Shown: positions 53,280 to 62,074 of the stretch, one piece after another
How the letters are laid out: each line of letters starts with the position of its first letter
Numbering within the stretch: the first letter of the stretch is position 1
From: Burkholderia sp. FERM BP-3421
Lineage (GTDB): Bacteria; Pseudomonadota; Gammaproteobacteria; Burkholderiales; Burkholderiaceae
Reading direction: 5' to 3'
NCBI RefSeq assembly: GCF_028657905.1
Contig: NZ_CP117782.1
Location: 1,922,001 to 1,986,000, forward strand
DNA length: 64,000 bases
Program-made: the position numbers and the translations under genes
Notes under the pieces: model-generated
Database searches by the model: none
Seen by the model: the letters and a program-made list of their open reading frames with translations, nothing else
Told to the model about the DNA's origin: nothing

Positions 53280-54506
53280 ATGACCCGACCGCCCGCCCCC
53301 GACCTGTCGCCGGCCGCCGCCGCACGCCCCGCGCCGCCGCGCTTTTTCGCGGACACGTCGCTGTCGGCGCTCGTCGCGGGCTTCGTCGCGATGATGACGG
53401 GCTATACCAGTTCGCTCGTGCTGATGTTCCAGGCGGGCCGCGCCGCGCACCTGAGCGACGCGCAGATCTCGTCGTGGATCTGGGCGCTGTCGATCGGCAT
53501 GGCGCTGACGACGATCGGCCTGTCGCTGCGGTTTCGCGCGCCCATCGTGGTCGCGTGGTCGACCCCGGGCGCGGCGCTCCTCGTCGCATCGCTGCCGGGC
53601 GTGCCGTATGCGGAGGCGATCGGCGCGTTCATCGTCTGCGCGCTGCTGCTGACCGCGGTCGGCGTGAGCGGGCTGTTCGACACGCTGATGCGCCGGATTC
53701 CGGCCGGCATCGCCGCCGCGCTGCTCGCCGGGATCCTGTTCGAGATCGGCATCGAGATCTTTCGCGCCGCGCAGTTCCAGACCGCGCTCGTGCTCGTGAT
53801 GTTCTTCGTCTACCTGCTCGTGAAGCGCGCGGCGCCGCGCTACGCGATCGTCACGACCCTGCTCGCCGGCTGTATCGCGGCGGGCGCGCTCGGCCTGCTC
53901 GACTTCAGCCATTTCCATATCGCGCTCGCGCAACCGGTATTCACGATGCCGTCGTTCTCGCTCTCGGCCGTCGTCAGCATCGGCATCCCGCTGTTCGTGG
54001 TCGCGATGGCCTCGCAGAACGTGCCCGGCATCGCGGTGCTGCGCGCGGACGGCTACGCCACGCCGTCGTCCCCGTTGATCGCGACCACCGGCCTCGCGTC
54101 GCTCGCGCTCGCGCCGTTCGGCTCGCACGGCGTCAATCTCGCGGCCATCACGGCGGCGATCTGCACCGGCCCGGAAGCGCATGAGGCGCGCGACAAGCGC
54201 TACACGGCCGCGGTCTGGTGCGGCCTGTTCTATCTTGTCGCCGGCGTGTTCGGCGCCACCATCGCGGCGCTGTTCGCCGCGCTGCCGAAAGCCCTCGTCG
54301 TGTCGGTCGCGGCGCTCGCGCTGTTCGGCTCGATCATGAGCGGCCTCACGAACGCGATGCAGGAGCCGCGCCAGCGCGAAGCGGCGCTCGTCACCTTCAT
54401 GGTGACCGCGTCCGGCCTCACGCTGCTGTCGATCGGCTCCGCGTTCTGGGGGCTCGTCGCGGGCGTGCTCACGCAGGTGCTCCTGAACGCGCGCCGGCCG
54501 GCCTGA
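53280..54506 (+). CDS. BenE-family benzoate/H+ symporter
   Basis: A 408-residue polytopic protein of the BenE family (benzoate membrane transport). It has about 11–12 helices. Diagnostic segments are VAGFVAMMTGYTSSLVLMFQ, IVVAWSTPGAALLVASLPGV, IPLFVVAMASQNVPGIAVLR and PFGSHGVNLAAITAAICTGP. No ben catabolic gene lies close by, so the substrate may be another aromatic acid. Start at the ATG at 53280, 50 bases after the VWA gene. Confidence 0.9.
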   Translation: MTRPPAPDLSPAAAARPAPPRFFADTSLSALVAGFVAMMTGYTSSLVLMFQAGRAAHLSDAQISSWIWALSIGMALTTIGLSLRFRAPIVVAWSTPGAALLVASLPGVPYAEAIGAFIVCALLLTAVGVSGLFDTLMRRIPAGIAAALLAGILFEIGIEIFRAAQFQTALVLVMFFVYLLVKRAAPRYAIVTTLLAGCIAAGALGLLDFSHFHIALAQPVFTMPSFSLSAVVSIGIPLFVVAMASQNVPGIAVLRADGYATPSSPLIATTGLASLALAPFGSHGVNLAAITAAICTGPEAHEARDKRYTAAVWCGLFYLVAGVFGATIAALFAALPKALVVSVAALALFGSIMSGLTNAMQEPRQREAALVTFMVTASGLTLLSIGSAFWGLVAGVLTQVLLNARRPA

Positions 54507-54646
54507 GCCGCGCGCGCGCCGCGGCCAGCAATCCGGCCTAGAATAGAGGCTCCGGCGGCCGCGCCCCGCGCGCCGCCCTGCTTCGCCGCCGCACGCCGCG
54601 GCGCCTTCGTCGAACCCGGCGCGCCGCGCCTTCATCACGATTCGCC

Positions 54647-55600
54647 ATGACTACCGCACTCGACCAGCTCAAGCAGTACACGACCGTCGTCGCCGACACC
54701 GGTGATTTCCAGCAGCTCGCGCAATACCAGCCGCGGGACGCGACCACCAATCCGTCGCTGATCCTGAAAGCGGTCCAGAAGGACGCCTACCGGCCGATCC
54801 TCGAAAAAGCCGTGCGCGACCACGCGGACAAGCCGAGCGATTTCATCATCGACCGCCTGCTGATCGCATTCGGCAGCGAGATCCTGAAGCTGATCCCGGG
54901 CCGCGTCTCGACCGAAGTCGACGCGCGCCTGTCGTTCGACGCCGAGCGCTCGATCGCGAAGGGCCGCGAGATCATCAAGCTGTACGAAGCAGCGGGCATC
55001 GGCCGCGAGCGCGTGCTGATCAAGCTCGCGTCGACCTGGGAAGGCATCCGCGCGGCCGAGGTCCTGCAGAAGGACGGCATCAAGTGCAACATGACGCTGC
55101 TGTTCTCGCTGGTGCAGGCCGCCGCCTGCGCGGAAGCGGGCGCGCAGCTGATCTCGCCGTTCGTCGGCCGCATCTACGACTGGTACAAGAAAAGCGCGGG
55201 CGCCGAGTGGGACGAGGTGAAGAACGGCGGCGCGAACGATCCGGGCGTGCAGTCGGTGCGCCGCATCTACACGTACTACAAGACCTTCGGCTACTCGACC
55301 GAGGTGATGGGCGCGAGCTTCCGCACGGTCAGCCAGATCACCGAGCTGGCGGGCTGCGACCTGCTCACCATCAGCCCCGACCTGCTGCAGAAGCTGCAGG
55401 ACAGCAACGACACGGTCACCCGCAAGCTGTCGCCGGACGCGCGCCTCGACGGCCAGGCCGAACGCGTCGCGATCGACGAATCGTCGTTCCGCTTCCAGCT
55501 GAACGACGACGCGATGGCCACCGAGAAGCTCGCGGAAGGCATCCGCCTGTTCTCGGCCGACGCGGTCAAGCTCGAGAAGATGATCGACGCGCTGCGCTGA
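54647..55600 (+). CDS. tal: transaldolase
   Basis: Tal moves a three-carbon unit between sugar phosphates in the non-oxidative pentose-phosphate pathway. The 317-residue product shows YQPRDATTNPSLILKAVQKD. The Schiff-base Lys lies in RVLIKLASTWEGIRAAEVLQ, and the later region has FVGRIYDWYKKSAG and GYSTEVMGASFRTVSQITEL. Length and motifs match the TalA/TalB class. A textbook terminator follows. Confidence 0.98.
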   Translation: MTTALDQLKQYTTVVADTGDFQQLAQYQPRDATTNPSLILKAVQKDAYRPILEKAVRDHADKPSDFIIDRLLIAFGSEILKLIPGRVSTEVDARLSFDAERSIAKGREIIKLYEAAGIGRERVLIKLASTWEGIRAAEVLQKDGIKCNMTLLFSLVQAAACAEAGAQLISPFVGRIYDWYKKSAGAEWDEVKNGGANDPGVQSVRRIYTYYKTFGYSTEVMGASFRTVSQITELAGCDLLTISPDLLQKLQDSNDTVTRKLSPDARLDGQAERVAIDESSFRFQLNDDAMATEKLAEGIRLFSADAVKLEKMIDALR

Positions 55601-55638
55601 GCGCGAGGTCGAGCCGCCGGGCCGGCGATCCGACACCC

Positions 55639-55670
55639 AAAAGCCGCGGGTCGGACCCGCGGCTTTTTTT
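55639..55670 (+). terminator. Rho-independent terminator after tal
   Basis: AAGCCGCGGG, loop TCGGA, CCCGCGGCTT, then a T-run of seven, 40 bases after the tal stop. The preceding A-run could also serve the other strand. Confidence 0.93.
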
Positions 55671-55777
55671 CGTCCGCGTCACCGCGCCGACATCGTTTTC
55701 GCAGGCCGTACGCACTAGAATCCTCGGCACGGGCGCAACCGGCCGAGGCCGCGCCCGCCCATATCAAGGAGACAATG

Positions 55778-56209
55778 ATGCAAGTCCAACCGTACCTGAT
55801 CTTCAACGGACGCAGCGACGAAGCGCTCGCCTTCTACACGCAGGCGCTCGGCGCGAAAGTGCATCTGCTGATGCGCTTCAAGGATGCCCCGCCCGATCCC
55901 GCCCGCCCGGCCGACCCCGCGCTCGCCGACAAGGTCATGCATGCGAGCTTCCAGATCGGCGACTCGGTCCTGATGTGTTCGGACGGCGACTGCAACGCCG
56001 CCGGGCGTGGACACGACGGCTATTCGCTCTCGCTCAACCCCGCCACCGTCGAGGAAGGCCAGAAGCTGTTCGACGCACTCCTCGCGAACGGCGGCGAAGT
56101 CGGCATGCCGTTCCAGAAAACCTTCTGGGCGCTCGGGTTCGGCATGCTCAAGGATCGCTTCGGCGTGCACTGGATGATCAACGTCGAGGATCCCGCCATG
56201 CGCGGCTAG
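55778..56209 (+). CDS. VOC-superfamily protein, PhnB-like
   Basis: A 143-residue VOC (glyoxalase/bleomycin-resistance fold) protein of the PhnB/3-demethylubiquinone-methyltransferase-like group. It shows QVQPYLIFNGRSDEALAFYT, MHASFQIGDSVLMCSDGDC, and the end FGMLKDRFGVHWMINVEDPA. Small cytoplasmic enzymes of this group are usually unassigned. Two ATGs lie at 55775 and 55778; AAGGAG at 55766–55771 is better spaced for the second. It stands between the tal terminator and the lipoprotein cluster on the other strand. Confidence 0.88.
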   Translation: MQVQPYLIFNGRSDEALAFYTQALGAKVHLLMRFKDAPPDPARPADPALADKVMHASFQIGDSVLMCSDGDCNAAGRGHDGYSLSLNPATVEEGQKLFDALLANGGEVGMPFQKTFWALGFGMLKDRFGVHWMINVEDPAMRG

Positions 56210-56250
56210 ATGTTCGCTTCGCCAGGGCGGCGCAGGCGCGCCGCCCGCCC

Positions 56251-56775
56251 TCACTTGCGCAGCGCCTCGGCAAGCGCCTGTTCGAGCGCGCCGTTCGAGC
56301 GGCACGCGACGCGCGACGCCTTGAGCCTGCCCGCGGACTCCACCCGCGCGCTGCCCGTCACGTCGAGCGCGACCGCGACGCCCTGCCCGGCATCGTCGAG
56401 CCGGGTCACCACCTTCAGCGTATAGGTGACGTTCGAGGTCTGGCGCAGATCCGCGCACGCGACGAAATTGCCCGCATTCGGATAATCGGCGTACGCCGCG
56501 GCGACGAGCCCCGCCTCGCGATCGCTGACGCGTGCCGCGAACCGGTGGTCCGCATAGAACCGGCCCACTTTGTCCCATGCTTCGTCGTACTTGCGGTTTG
56601 CAATCACGAAGCGGCCGGCCAGGTCCGCCGCGCCGCCCTCGCCCGCCTGGGTCGCCGCGCCCGCGTGCCCGCGCGACCCCGGCCCCGCGCCCGGGCCGTA
56701 TACCTGCACGCACCCCGCCATGCTCGCGAGCGCGACCGCGAACCCCAGCGCGCGCCGCGCACGCGTCCCGCTCAT
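56251..56775 (-). CDS. lipoprotein of unknown function, last gene of a three-lipoprotein cluster
   Basis: A 174-residue exported protein. The leader RRALGFAVALASMAGC has a lipobox MAGC, and the mature peptide starts CVQVYGPGAG. A Gly/Ala-rich spacer follows, then a domain of about 125 residues with VIANRKYDEAWDKVGRFYAD, NFVACADLRQTSNVTYTLKV and a final SNGALEQALAEALRK helix. Two conserved-looking Cys lie in the domain. I do not recognise the family. Its ATG overlaps the stop of the upstream 24-codon gene (ATGA), and the mature N termini of all three share Cys-Val-x-x-Tyr. Outer-membrane sorting is expected because +2 is Val. Confidence 0.85.
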   Translation of the reverse strand: MSGTRARRALGFAVALASMAGCVQVYGPGAGPGSRGHAGAATQAGEGGAADLAGRFVIANRKYDEAWDKVGRFYADHRFAARVSDREAGLVAAAYADYPNAGNFVACADLRQTSNVTYTLKVVTRLDDAGQGVAVALDVTGSARVESAGRLKASRVACRSNGALEQALAEALRK

Positions 56776-56846
56776 CGGTAGTACAGGTTCACGCAACCGG
56801 ACAACAGCAGCGCGACGAGCGGCAACCACATCAGCAGCTTCCTCAT
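56772..56846 (-). CDS. 24-residue mini-lipoprotein, second of tandem pair
   Basis: The frame from the ATG at 56846 reads MRKLLMWLPLVALLLSGC then VNLYYR and stops. It is a complete lipoprotein signal peptide (positive n-region, hydrophobic core, lipobox LSGC) with a predicted mature part of only seven residues, C-V-N-L-Y-Y-R. Its stop overlaps the start of the 174-residue lipoprotein gene by four bases, which argues for translational coupling. It starts nine bases after a sister gene of equal length. No function is known to me; a role as a membrane lipopeptide or simply as a coupling leader are both possible. Confidence 0.65.
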   Translation of the reverse strand: MRKLLMWLPLVALLLSGCVNLYYR

Positions 56847-56855
56847 GCGCGCGCC

Positions 56856-56930
56856 TCACCGGTAGTACGCCGCGACACAGCCGCCCAGCGGCACGCAGCA
56901 CACGCCCAACCACAGAATCCAGATCCTCAT
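56856..56930 (-). CDS. 24-residue mini-lipoprotein, first of tandem pair
   Basis: The frame from the ATG at 56930, behind a purine-rich GAAGGGAGAGGGG ribosome site, reads MRIWILWLGVCCVPLGGC then VAAYYR and stops. Again this is a full lipoprotein signal with lipobox LGGC and a predicted seven-residue mature peptide C-V-A-A-Y-Y-R. The twin downstream has the same length and the same YYR end, yet differs at most other positions, which suggests an old duplication kept by selection. It is the first gene of the minus-strand lipoprotein cluster. Confidence 0.65.
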   Translation of the reverse strand: MRIWILWLGVCCVPLGGCVAAYYR

Positions 56931-57145
56931 CGCCCCTCTCCCTTCGTTTCGTTCGACTCAATAAGGCCAGCCTCGGCTGGAAGGGACGCATTATTCAATG
57001 GAATGCTGCGGCGCACCCAATCGGTCTTTCACCGATTTCCGGGCCGCGAAGGCCGCCATAGAATCACTTGAAGGATCGCGTGGACGCGTGAGGACGCGCG
57101 GCGCGACACGCCGGCCGCACCTCGCCGGCCACACCTCGCCGGCCG

Positions 57146-57180
57146 TAAAAAACGCCCGCCACGCAACGTGGCGGACGGGC
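57146..57180 (-). terminator. Rho-independent terminator of the symporter operon
   Basis: Read on the minus strand: GCCCGTCCGCCACG, short loop, CGTGGCGGGCG (one small bulge) then TTTTTT. It lies 19 bases after the symporter stop codon at 57199. Confidence 0.85.
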
Positions 57181-57198
57181 TCGCGACGGCCGCGCGGA

Positions 57199-58749
57199 TC
57201 AGCCTTCGACCACGTCGAGATAGTCCTCGGGACGGGTGCGGTCCTCCGCGTGCCGCATGCCGAGCACGCGCACCAGCACGCTGACCGCGATCGACACCAC
57301 GAGATTCACGATCAGCGACCAGATCGCCGCGTAGCCCGGAATCGCATAACCGAACAGATGGATCGTGAAGATCGAACCGGCGAGCTTCAGCGAGATCGCC
57401 ATCCAGGTGCCGCACACGATGCCCGCCGCCCAGCCGGCGAGCAGCCCGCGATAGTCGAGCGCGCGCGTATAGAGGCCGAGCACGATCGCGGGCAGCGTCT
57501 GGATGATCCAGATCCCGCCCAGCAGCTGCAGCTGGATCGCATAGGTGAGCGGCAGCCCGAGGATGAACACGACCGCGCCGACCTTCACGATCAGCGACAC
57601 CAGTTTCGCGACCTGGGTTTCCTGCTCGTGCGTCATGTTGCGATTGATGAACTCGCGGTGGATGTTGCGCGTGTACAGGTTCGCGGCGGCGATCGACATG
57701 ATCGCCGCCGGCACCAGCGCGCCGATCCCGATCGCCGCGAACGCGACGCCGACGAACCACGACGGGAAGAAATGCAGGAACAGCGCGGGCACCGCGAAAT
57801 TCGCGCCGTAGGCCTGGAAGTACGGCGCGAACTCCGGCATGTCCTTGACCCCGGACGCGAGCGCCATGTAGCCGAGCAGCGCCAGCAGCCCGAGCACGAA
57901 CGAGTACGCGGGCAGCATCGCCATGTTGCGGCGGATCGTGTTGCCCGACGACGACGACAGGATCGCCGTCACCGAGTGCGGGTACAGGAACAGCGCGAGC
58001 GCCGAGCCGATCGCGAGCGTCGCGTAGGCGCTGTAGCCGTTCAGGCTCGCCGCGTCGGGCGCCTTGAGCAGCAGCTTGGCGGGCGGCACCGCGCCGAAGA
58101 TGTGGCCGAAGCCGCCGAGCTGCGCGGGAATCACGATGATCGCGGCCGCGATCGTGATGTAGATCAGGATGTCCTTGACGATCGCGATCATCGCCGGCGC
58201 GCGCAGGCCCGACGTATAGGTGTAGGCGGCCAGGATCGCGAACGCGATGATGAGCGGCAGGTCGCCCGCGAAGCCGCGCGTATCGAAGCCGAGGCCGCCG
58301 ATCACGACCTCGATGCCCACCAGTTGCAGCGCGATGTACGGCATCGTCGCGACGATGCCCGTCACCGCGACCGCGAGCGCCAGCGCGCGGCTGCCGTAGC
58401 GGGCGCTGACGAAGTCCGCCGAGGTCACGTAGCCGTGGCGTTTCGCGATGCTCCACAGCTTCGGGAACACCATGAACGCGAACGGATAGATGAGGATCGT
58501 GTAGGGCAGCGCGAAGAAGCCCATCGCGCCGGCGCCGAACACGAGCGCGGGCACCGCGACGAAGGTATAGGCGGTATAGAGATCGCCGCCGAGCAGGAAC
58601 CAGGTGACGACCGTGCCGAAGCGGCGGCCGCCGAGCCCCCATTCGTCGAGATGCGCGAGATCGCCGCGCCGCCAGTGCGCGGCCAGGAAGCCCATGATCG
58701 TCACGCCGACGAACAGCAGCACGAATACGCAGGTCGCGGCGAGGTTCAT
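57199..58749 (-). CDS. mctP: sodium:solute symporter, MctP-like monocarboxylate permease
   Basis: A 516-residue permease of the SSS family with about 13 helices. Conserved stretches are GGRRFGTVVTWFLLGGDLYT, HGYVTSADFVSARYGSRALA, the central TYTSGLRAPAMIAIVKDILI with sodium-site residues, and FAAIGIGALVPAAIMSIAAA. A partner DUF3311 gene overlaps its start by four bases, as for MctP-type transporters of lactate, pyruvate or alanine in alphaproteobacteria. The specific substrate is inference. Confidence 0.88.
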   Translation of the reverse strand: MNLAATCVFVLLFVGVTIMGFLAAHWRRGDLAHLDEWGLGGRRFGTVVTWFLLGGDLYTAYTFVAVPALVFGAGAMGFFALPYTILIYPFAFMVFPKLWSIAKRHGYVTSADFVSARYGSRALALAVAVTGIVATMPYIALQLVGIEVVIGGLGFDTRGFAGDLPLIIAFAILAAYTYTSGLRAPAMIAIVKDILIYITIAAAIIVIPAQLGGFGHIFGAVPPAKLLLKAPDAASLNGYSAYATLAIGSALALFLYPHSVTAILSSSSGNTIRRNMAMLPAYSFVLGLLALLGYMALASGVKDMPEFAPYFQAYGANFAVPALFLHFFPSWFVGVAFAAIGIGALVPAAIMSIAAANLYTRNIHREFINRNMTHEQETQVAKLVSLIVKVGAVVFILGLPLTYAIQLQLLGGIWIIQTLPAIVLGLYTRALDYRGLLAGWAAGIVCGTWMAISLKLAGSIFTIHLFGYAIPGYAAIWSLIVNLVVSIAVSVLVRVLGMRHAEDRTRPEDYLDVVEG

Positions 58750-58988
58750 GAGCGGCCTCCCGGCGTACCGCCCGCCTTCCAGCAGTTCTTGGTCTTGAAG
58801 TAGACGAGCGCGGTGATGATCGCGCTAATGAACACCCACGACAGCTGGTACCAGTAGAAGAACGGAAAACCGAACCATTGCGGTTCGATCCGGCTGTACG
58901 ACGGCACCCAGACCATCGCGATCAACGGCAGGACCAGCAGCCAGAGCCAGCGCTTGGCGGCCCGATTGGCGTCGGCATCGTGAGCCAT
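58746..58988 (-). CDS. DUF3311 small membrane subunit
   Basis: An 80-residue protein with two membrane helices: WLWLLVLPLIAMVWVPSYSR and WYQLSWVFISAIITALVYFK, with the conserved FPFFYWYQL between. DUF3311 proteins precede SSS-family symporters and are thought to be an accessory subunit. Its stop TGA overlaps the ATG of the symporter gene, so they are translationally coupled. Confidence 0.93.
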   Translation of the reverse strand: MAHDADANRAAKRWLWLLVLPLIAMVWVPSYSRIEPQWFGFPFFYWYQLSWVFISAIITALVYFKTKNCWKAGGTPGGRS

Positions 58989-59145
58989 GACGTCTCCTCA
59001 TCATTCCCGGTTCTTGATGTTGTGGACGGATGCGGCGATGCGCGGGGAGACACGGCACGGAGCGTGCGGCAGCCCCCCGGCGCCTTTTTCAGTATAAGAG
59101 CCGGGGGGAAGCGGTCAAACAGGGGCGAACCCGAAGCGGGCGTCG

Positions 59146-60063
59146 TCAGATCGTGAAGACGTCCGCGCGGGTGTCGAGCGAGGCTTTCAATGCTTTCACC
59201 CAGCGGCGCGCGGGCAGCTTCAGCTCGGCCTCGATCAGCTTGGCGCGCGCGTCGAGCTGCGCGAAGCTCACCTCGAGCGCCGGGCCCGAGAACGCGAGCG
59301 CGATGCGGTTGCCGTCGTGCACCTCGGGCAGCGCGATCACGCGGCCGTCGAACGCCGCGTTCAGGTGCTTCATGTTGCGCACGAAGCTCGGGTGGTCGCC
59401 GAACAGGTTGATGGTGGCCATGCCCGCCTCGGCGAGGCAGCCTCGCACCGCGCGGTAGAACGCGACGCTGTCGAGCACCGGGCCGCGCGCGGTCGCGTCG
59501 TACAGGTCGATCTGCAGCGCGCCGATCGTGCCGCGCTGGGCGGGATCGTTGACGAAGTCCCACGCATCGGCTTCGCGCACCGTGAGGCGCGCGTCGTCGG
59601 GCGGCAATTCGAACATGGTGTGCGCGGCGACGATCACGGCCGGATTCAGCTCGACCGCCTCGACCTTCGCGCGCGGCAGGAAGCGATGCGCGAACTTGGT
59701 CAGCGCACCGGTGCCGAGCCCGAGCTGGACCACGCGTTCGGGCGTTTCGAGGAACAGCAGCCACGCCATCATCTGCTGCGCGTATTCAAGCTCGATGTGG
59801 AGCGGCTTCGAGATCCGCATCGCCCCCTGCACCCACTCGGTGCCGAAGTGCAGGTAGCGCACGCCGCGTTCCTCGGAGAACGTGACGGGCGCGAAGCGCG
59901 GCTTGCGCGGCGCGTCGAGCACCGGATGGTCGTCCTGCTCGTCGTGGTCGGCGCGGCGCTTCGCGCGCGACGGCTGGAGTTTCACGGAGCCGTTGTAGGC
60001 GGACGGCTTGCCGCGTTTGAATGCGCGCGCCTCGGCGGAGGCGCGCTTGATCAGTCGGGTCAT
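59146..60063 (-). CDS. spermidine synthase-like methyltransferase-fold protein
   Basis: A 305-residue protein of the spermine/spermidine synthase fold. After a basic N terminus it shows RYLHFGTEWVQGAMRISKPL, the nucleotide-binding VVQLGLGTGALTKFAHRFLP, VEAVELNPAVIVAAHTMFEL with the acidic residue that holds the decarboxylated SAM ribose, and IDLYDATARGPVLDS in place of the usual D-x-x-D catalytic loop. That changed loop means aminopropyl transfer is not certain. Start at the ATG at 60063. It stands alone between the symporter pair and a long spacer. Confidence 0.85.
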   Translation of the reverse strand: MTRLIKRASAEARAFKRGKPSAYNGSVKLQPSRAKRRADHDEQDDHPVLDAPRKPRFAPVTFSEERGVRYLHFGTEWVQGAMRISKPLHIELEYAQQMMAWLLFLETPERVVQLGLGTGALTKFAHRFLPRAKVEAVELNPAVIVAAHTMFELPPDDARLTVREADAWDFVNDPAQRGTIGALQIDLYDATARGPVLDSVAFYRAVRGCLAEAGMATINLFGDHPSFVRNMKHLNAAFDGRVIALPEVHDGNRIALAFSGPALEVSFAQLDARAKLIEAELKLPARRWVKALKASLDTRADVFTI

Positions 60064-60649
60064 GAGGCAATCTTGCGCCGGCGGCGCGGTAGTGGGTTTT
60101 GAATCGGACGAGAGGATAGCATCCGGACGGGATGGCAGGGCCGGGACCGCTTGCGCCGGCACGTCCGCGCCCCGACGCCGCGCGTGTCGATGATTCGGCA
60201 ATCGACCGGGCAGATCTCGTCGCACGCGCTGCCATTGCGGTTATCGGGACAGGCGGCATTCCCACGGTATCGGGAGCATGGTTTTCACTTCCGGGCCGAA
60301 GCGCGTTCAAATCGCGCCTCGCCCGCTTAATCCGGCGGACCATCCCGGAGAGTCATCACGCGTTTCCCGGCAATGCGACGCGCATCATTCGAATGGATCG
60401 TGATTCGCGCCGATTCGACATCCGGGCTGATTCGCCTCAGAAAAGCCGCCCAGCCAACAATCCAAGCCATTGTTTACACGCGATTCAAGATTCGTCCTTT
60501 CACGCCGATATCCCTGAGCAGGGTCAAATCCTTCAGACAGAAAGATATTTGAAAGACGCATGCGCGTATTCCACTGATCGCGCACCGGGCGGCCTGGCCG
60601 TCCGGACCTCCCTGTCCGCAGACTTCAACAGTCACGAGGTAAAACAACG
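60064..60649. other. 586-base intergenic region, lower GC towards its right end
   Basis: No recognisable gene. Short open frames occur but resemble nothing. The stretch from about 60,440 to 60,640 is clearly less GC-rich than its surroundings and ends with GAGGTAAAACAACG just before the next ATG, so it likely carries a promoter and leader for the lipoprotein pair. The left half may hold the promoter of the minus-strand spermidine-synthase-like gene. Confidence 0.6.
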
Positions 60650-61210
60650 ATGCCCAGCGTCATTCGCGCAGTCGGCCTGCTTGCGCCGATCGTGTTCCTG
60701 AGCGCCTGTTCCATGGTCGCTCCGCCCTACTCCCCCGCAGTCGACAACATTCAATCGCTCAAGAACGCCACGGGCGCGCAGGCGAAAGTCGGCGCATTCG
60801 AATCGCATGCGGATACCAGGAATCCCTATCCGGTGCCGTTGCGCGCGAACCTGATGAAGTCGCCGATCGGCGATTCATTCGGCGCCTATCTCGCCGATGC
60901 GATGACGAAGGAATTGCAGATGGCCGGCAAGCTTTCGCCGCAAAGCGATGTCGAGATCAAGGCGACTCTGTTGGAAAACGACATCGACGTCGGTCTCGCC
61001 AACGGCGCCGCGAGATTGTCGGCACGTTTCATCGTGATGCGATCGGGCGCGGTGCGCTACGACCAAATCAAGTCCGCGCGCACGAAATGGGATTCGTCGT
61101 TCGCGGCCATGATCGCCGTGCCCAAGGCGCGTGAAGAATATCCGCTCGCCGTGCAAAAGCTGCTCGGCGAACTGTATGCCGATCCGGCCTTCCTCGAGGC
61201 GATTCAATAA
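60650..61210 (+). CDS. lipoprotein of unknown function
   Basis: A 186-residue exported lipoprotein. The signal IRAVGLLAPIVFLSACSMVA has the lipobox LSAC. The domain shows SLKNATGAQAKVGAFESHAD, FGAYLADAMTKELQMAGKLS and DVEIKATLLENDIDVGLANG, a layout (helix, strand, ligand-like long strand) similar to YajG/LptE-like small lipoproteins, though I cannot name a family. The codon use is less GC-biased than the window average. It is followed 53 bases later by another lipoprotein gene in the same direction. Confidence 0.85.
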   Translation: MPSVIRAVGLLAPIVFLSACSMVAPPYSPAVDNIQSLKNATGAQAKVGAFESHADTRNPYPVPLRANLMKSPIGDSFGAYLADAMTKELQMAGKLSPQSDVEIKATLLENDIDVGLANGAARLSARFIVMRSGAVRYDQIKSARTKWDSSFAAMIAVPKAREEYPLAVQKLLGELYADPAFLEAIQ

Positions 61211-61263
61211 ATCGCCCGTTCCACCCAGCATCAAACCACCACACTCAACGAGACCTGAAAACA

Positions 61264-61851
61264 ATGACATTGATTCGAATCGTCGCGGCCGCGAGCATGG
61301 TCGCGGCACTGGCCGGCTGCGCGCATGAAATTTCGCTGACCGGCGACACGAGCAAGATTCCGGCGCTGTCGACCCAGCCGCTCGACAAGACCATCGGGCT
61401 CGTCATCACCGATGAGCAGCTGGCGATGGAAGCGATCACGCCGGGCGGCGGCGGCGACAAGGTCAGCTATCACCCCTACCACGACCTCGAATTGCCGCTG
61501 TACGTCGGTCTCGGCCACGTGTTCAAGAATGTGACCAAGCTCAAGAGCGCGCCGGACGCGGCCACGATTCAGGCCAAGCATCTGGATTACGTGATCACGC
61601 CGACGATCAAGACGTCGTCGTCGTCACCGAGCCTCGTGACCTGGCCGCCGACGGATTTCTCGGTCACGCTCGCCTGCACGGTCGCTGACCCGGGCGGTCA
61701 GACCGTGGTCAGCCAGGACGTGACGGGCACCGGCCACGCGGAGTTCAGCGAATTCAAGCACAACCTCGGCCTGGCCGGGCAGCTCGCGACGGCCGATGCG
61801 GTTGCCAAGCTCCAGACAGCGCTGGCAAAAGCGCCCGAGTTGCAGAAATAA
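61264..61851 (+). CDS. lipoprotein of unknown function, partner of the preceding gene
   Basis: A 195-residue exported lipoprotein. The leader RIVAAASMVAALAGCAHEIS has lipobox LAGC. The mature part starts with a strand-rich region (KIPALSTQPLDKTIGLVITD), then DLELPLYVGLGHVFKNVTKL, YVITPTIKTSSSSPSL and a helical end ATADAVAKLQTALAKAPEL. The overall order (strand, helix, long beta sheet) again recalls YajG/LptE-type folds. The two genes are probably one operon for an outer-membrane-associated pair; function unknown. Confidence 0.85.
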   Translation: MTLIRIVAAASMVAALAGCAHEISLTGDTSKIPALSTQPLDKTIGLVITDEQLAMEAITPGGGGDKVSYHPYHDLELPLYVGLGHVFKNVTKLKSAPDAATIQAKHLDYVITPTIKTSSSSPSLVTWPPTDFSVTLACTVADPGGQTVVSQDVTGTGHAEFSEFKHNLGLAGQLATADAVAKLQTALAKAPELQK

Positions 61852-62074
61852 GCCGGCGCGGCTGAAGCGACGGCTCGGTCGCGCCGCATGGCCTGCGTCG
61901 GGCACGCGCCGACGCGGCATGCGGGCAGGAGGGGCGGTCGGCCGTGCGCCATGACGACCGCGCCGATCGCGCGATCGCCCTTGCCCAGCGATCAGCGCGA
62001 GACCGCGCCGGCCCTGAGGGCGGGCGCGGCGCAAACCCGGTCGCTCCACCGGCGATCGGCTCGCCGCGGGGGTA

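Noticed and set aside
57104..57144. Short repeats of CCGGCCNCACCTCG before the symporter terminator
   Set aside because: Three imperfect copies in very GC-rich sequence; no CRISPR-like spacing or other function is apparent.
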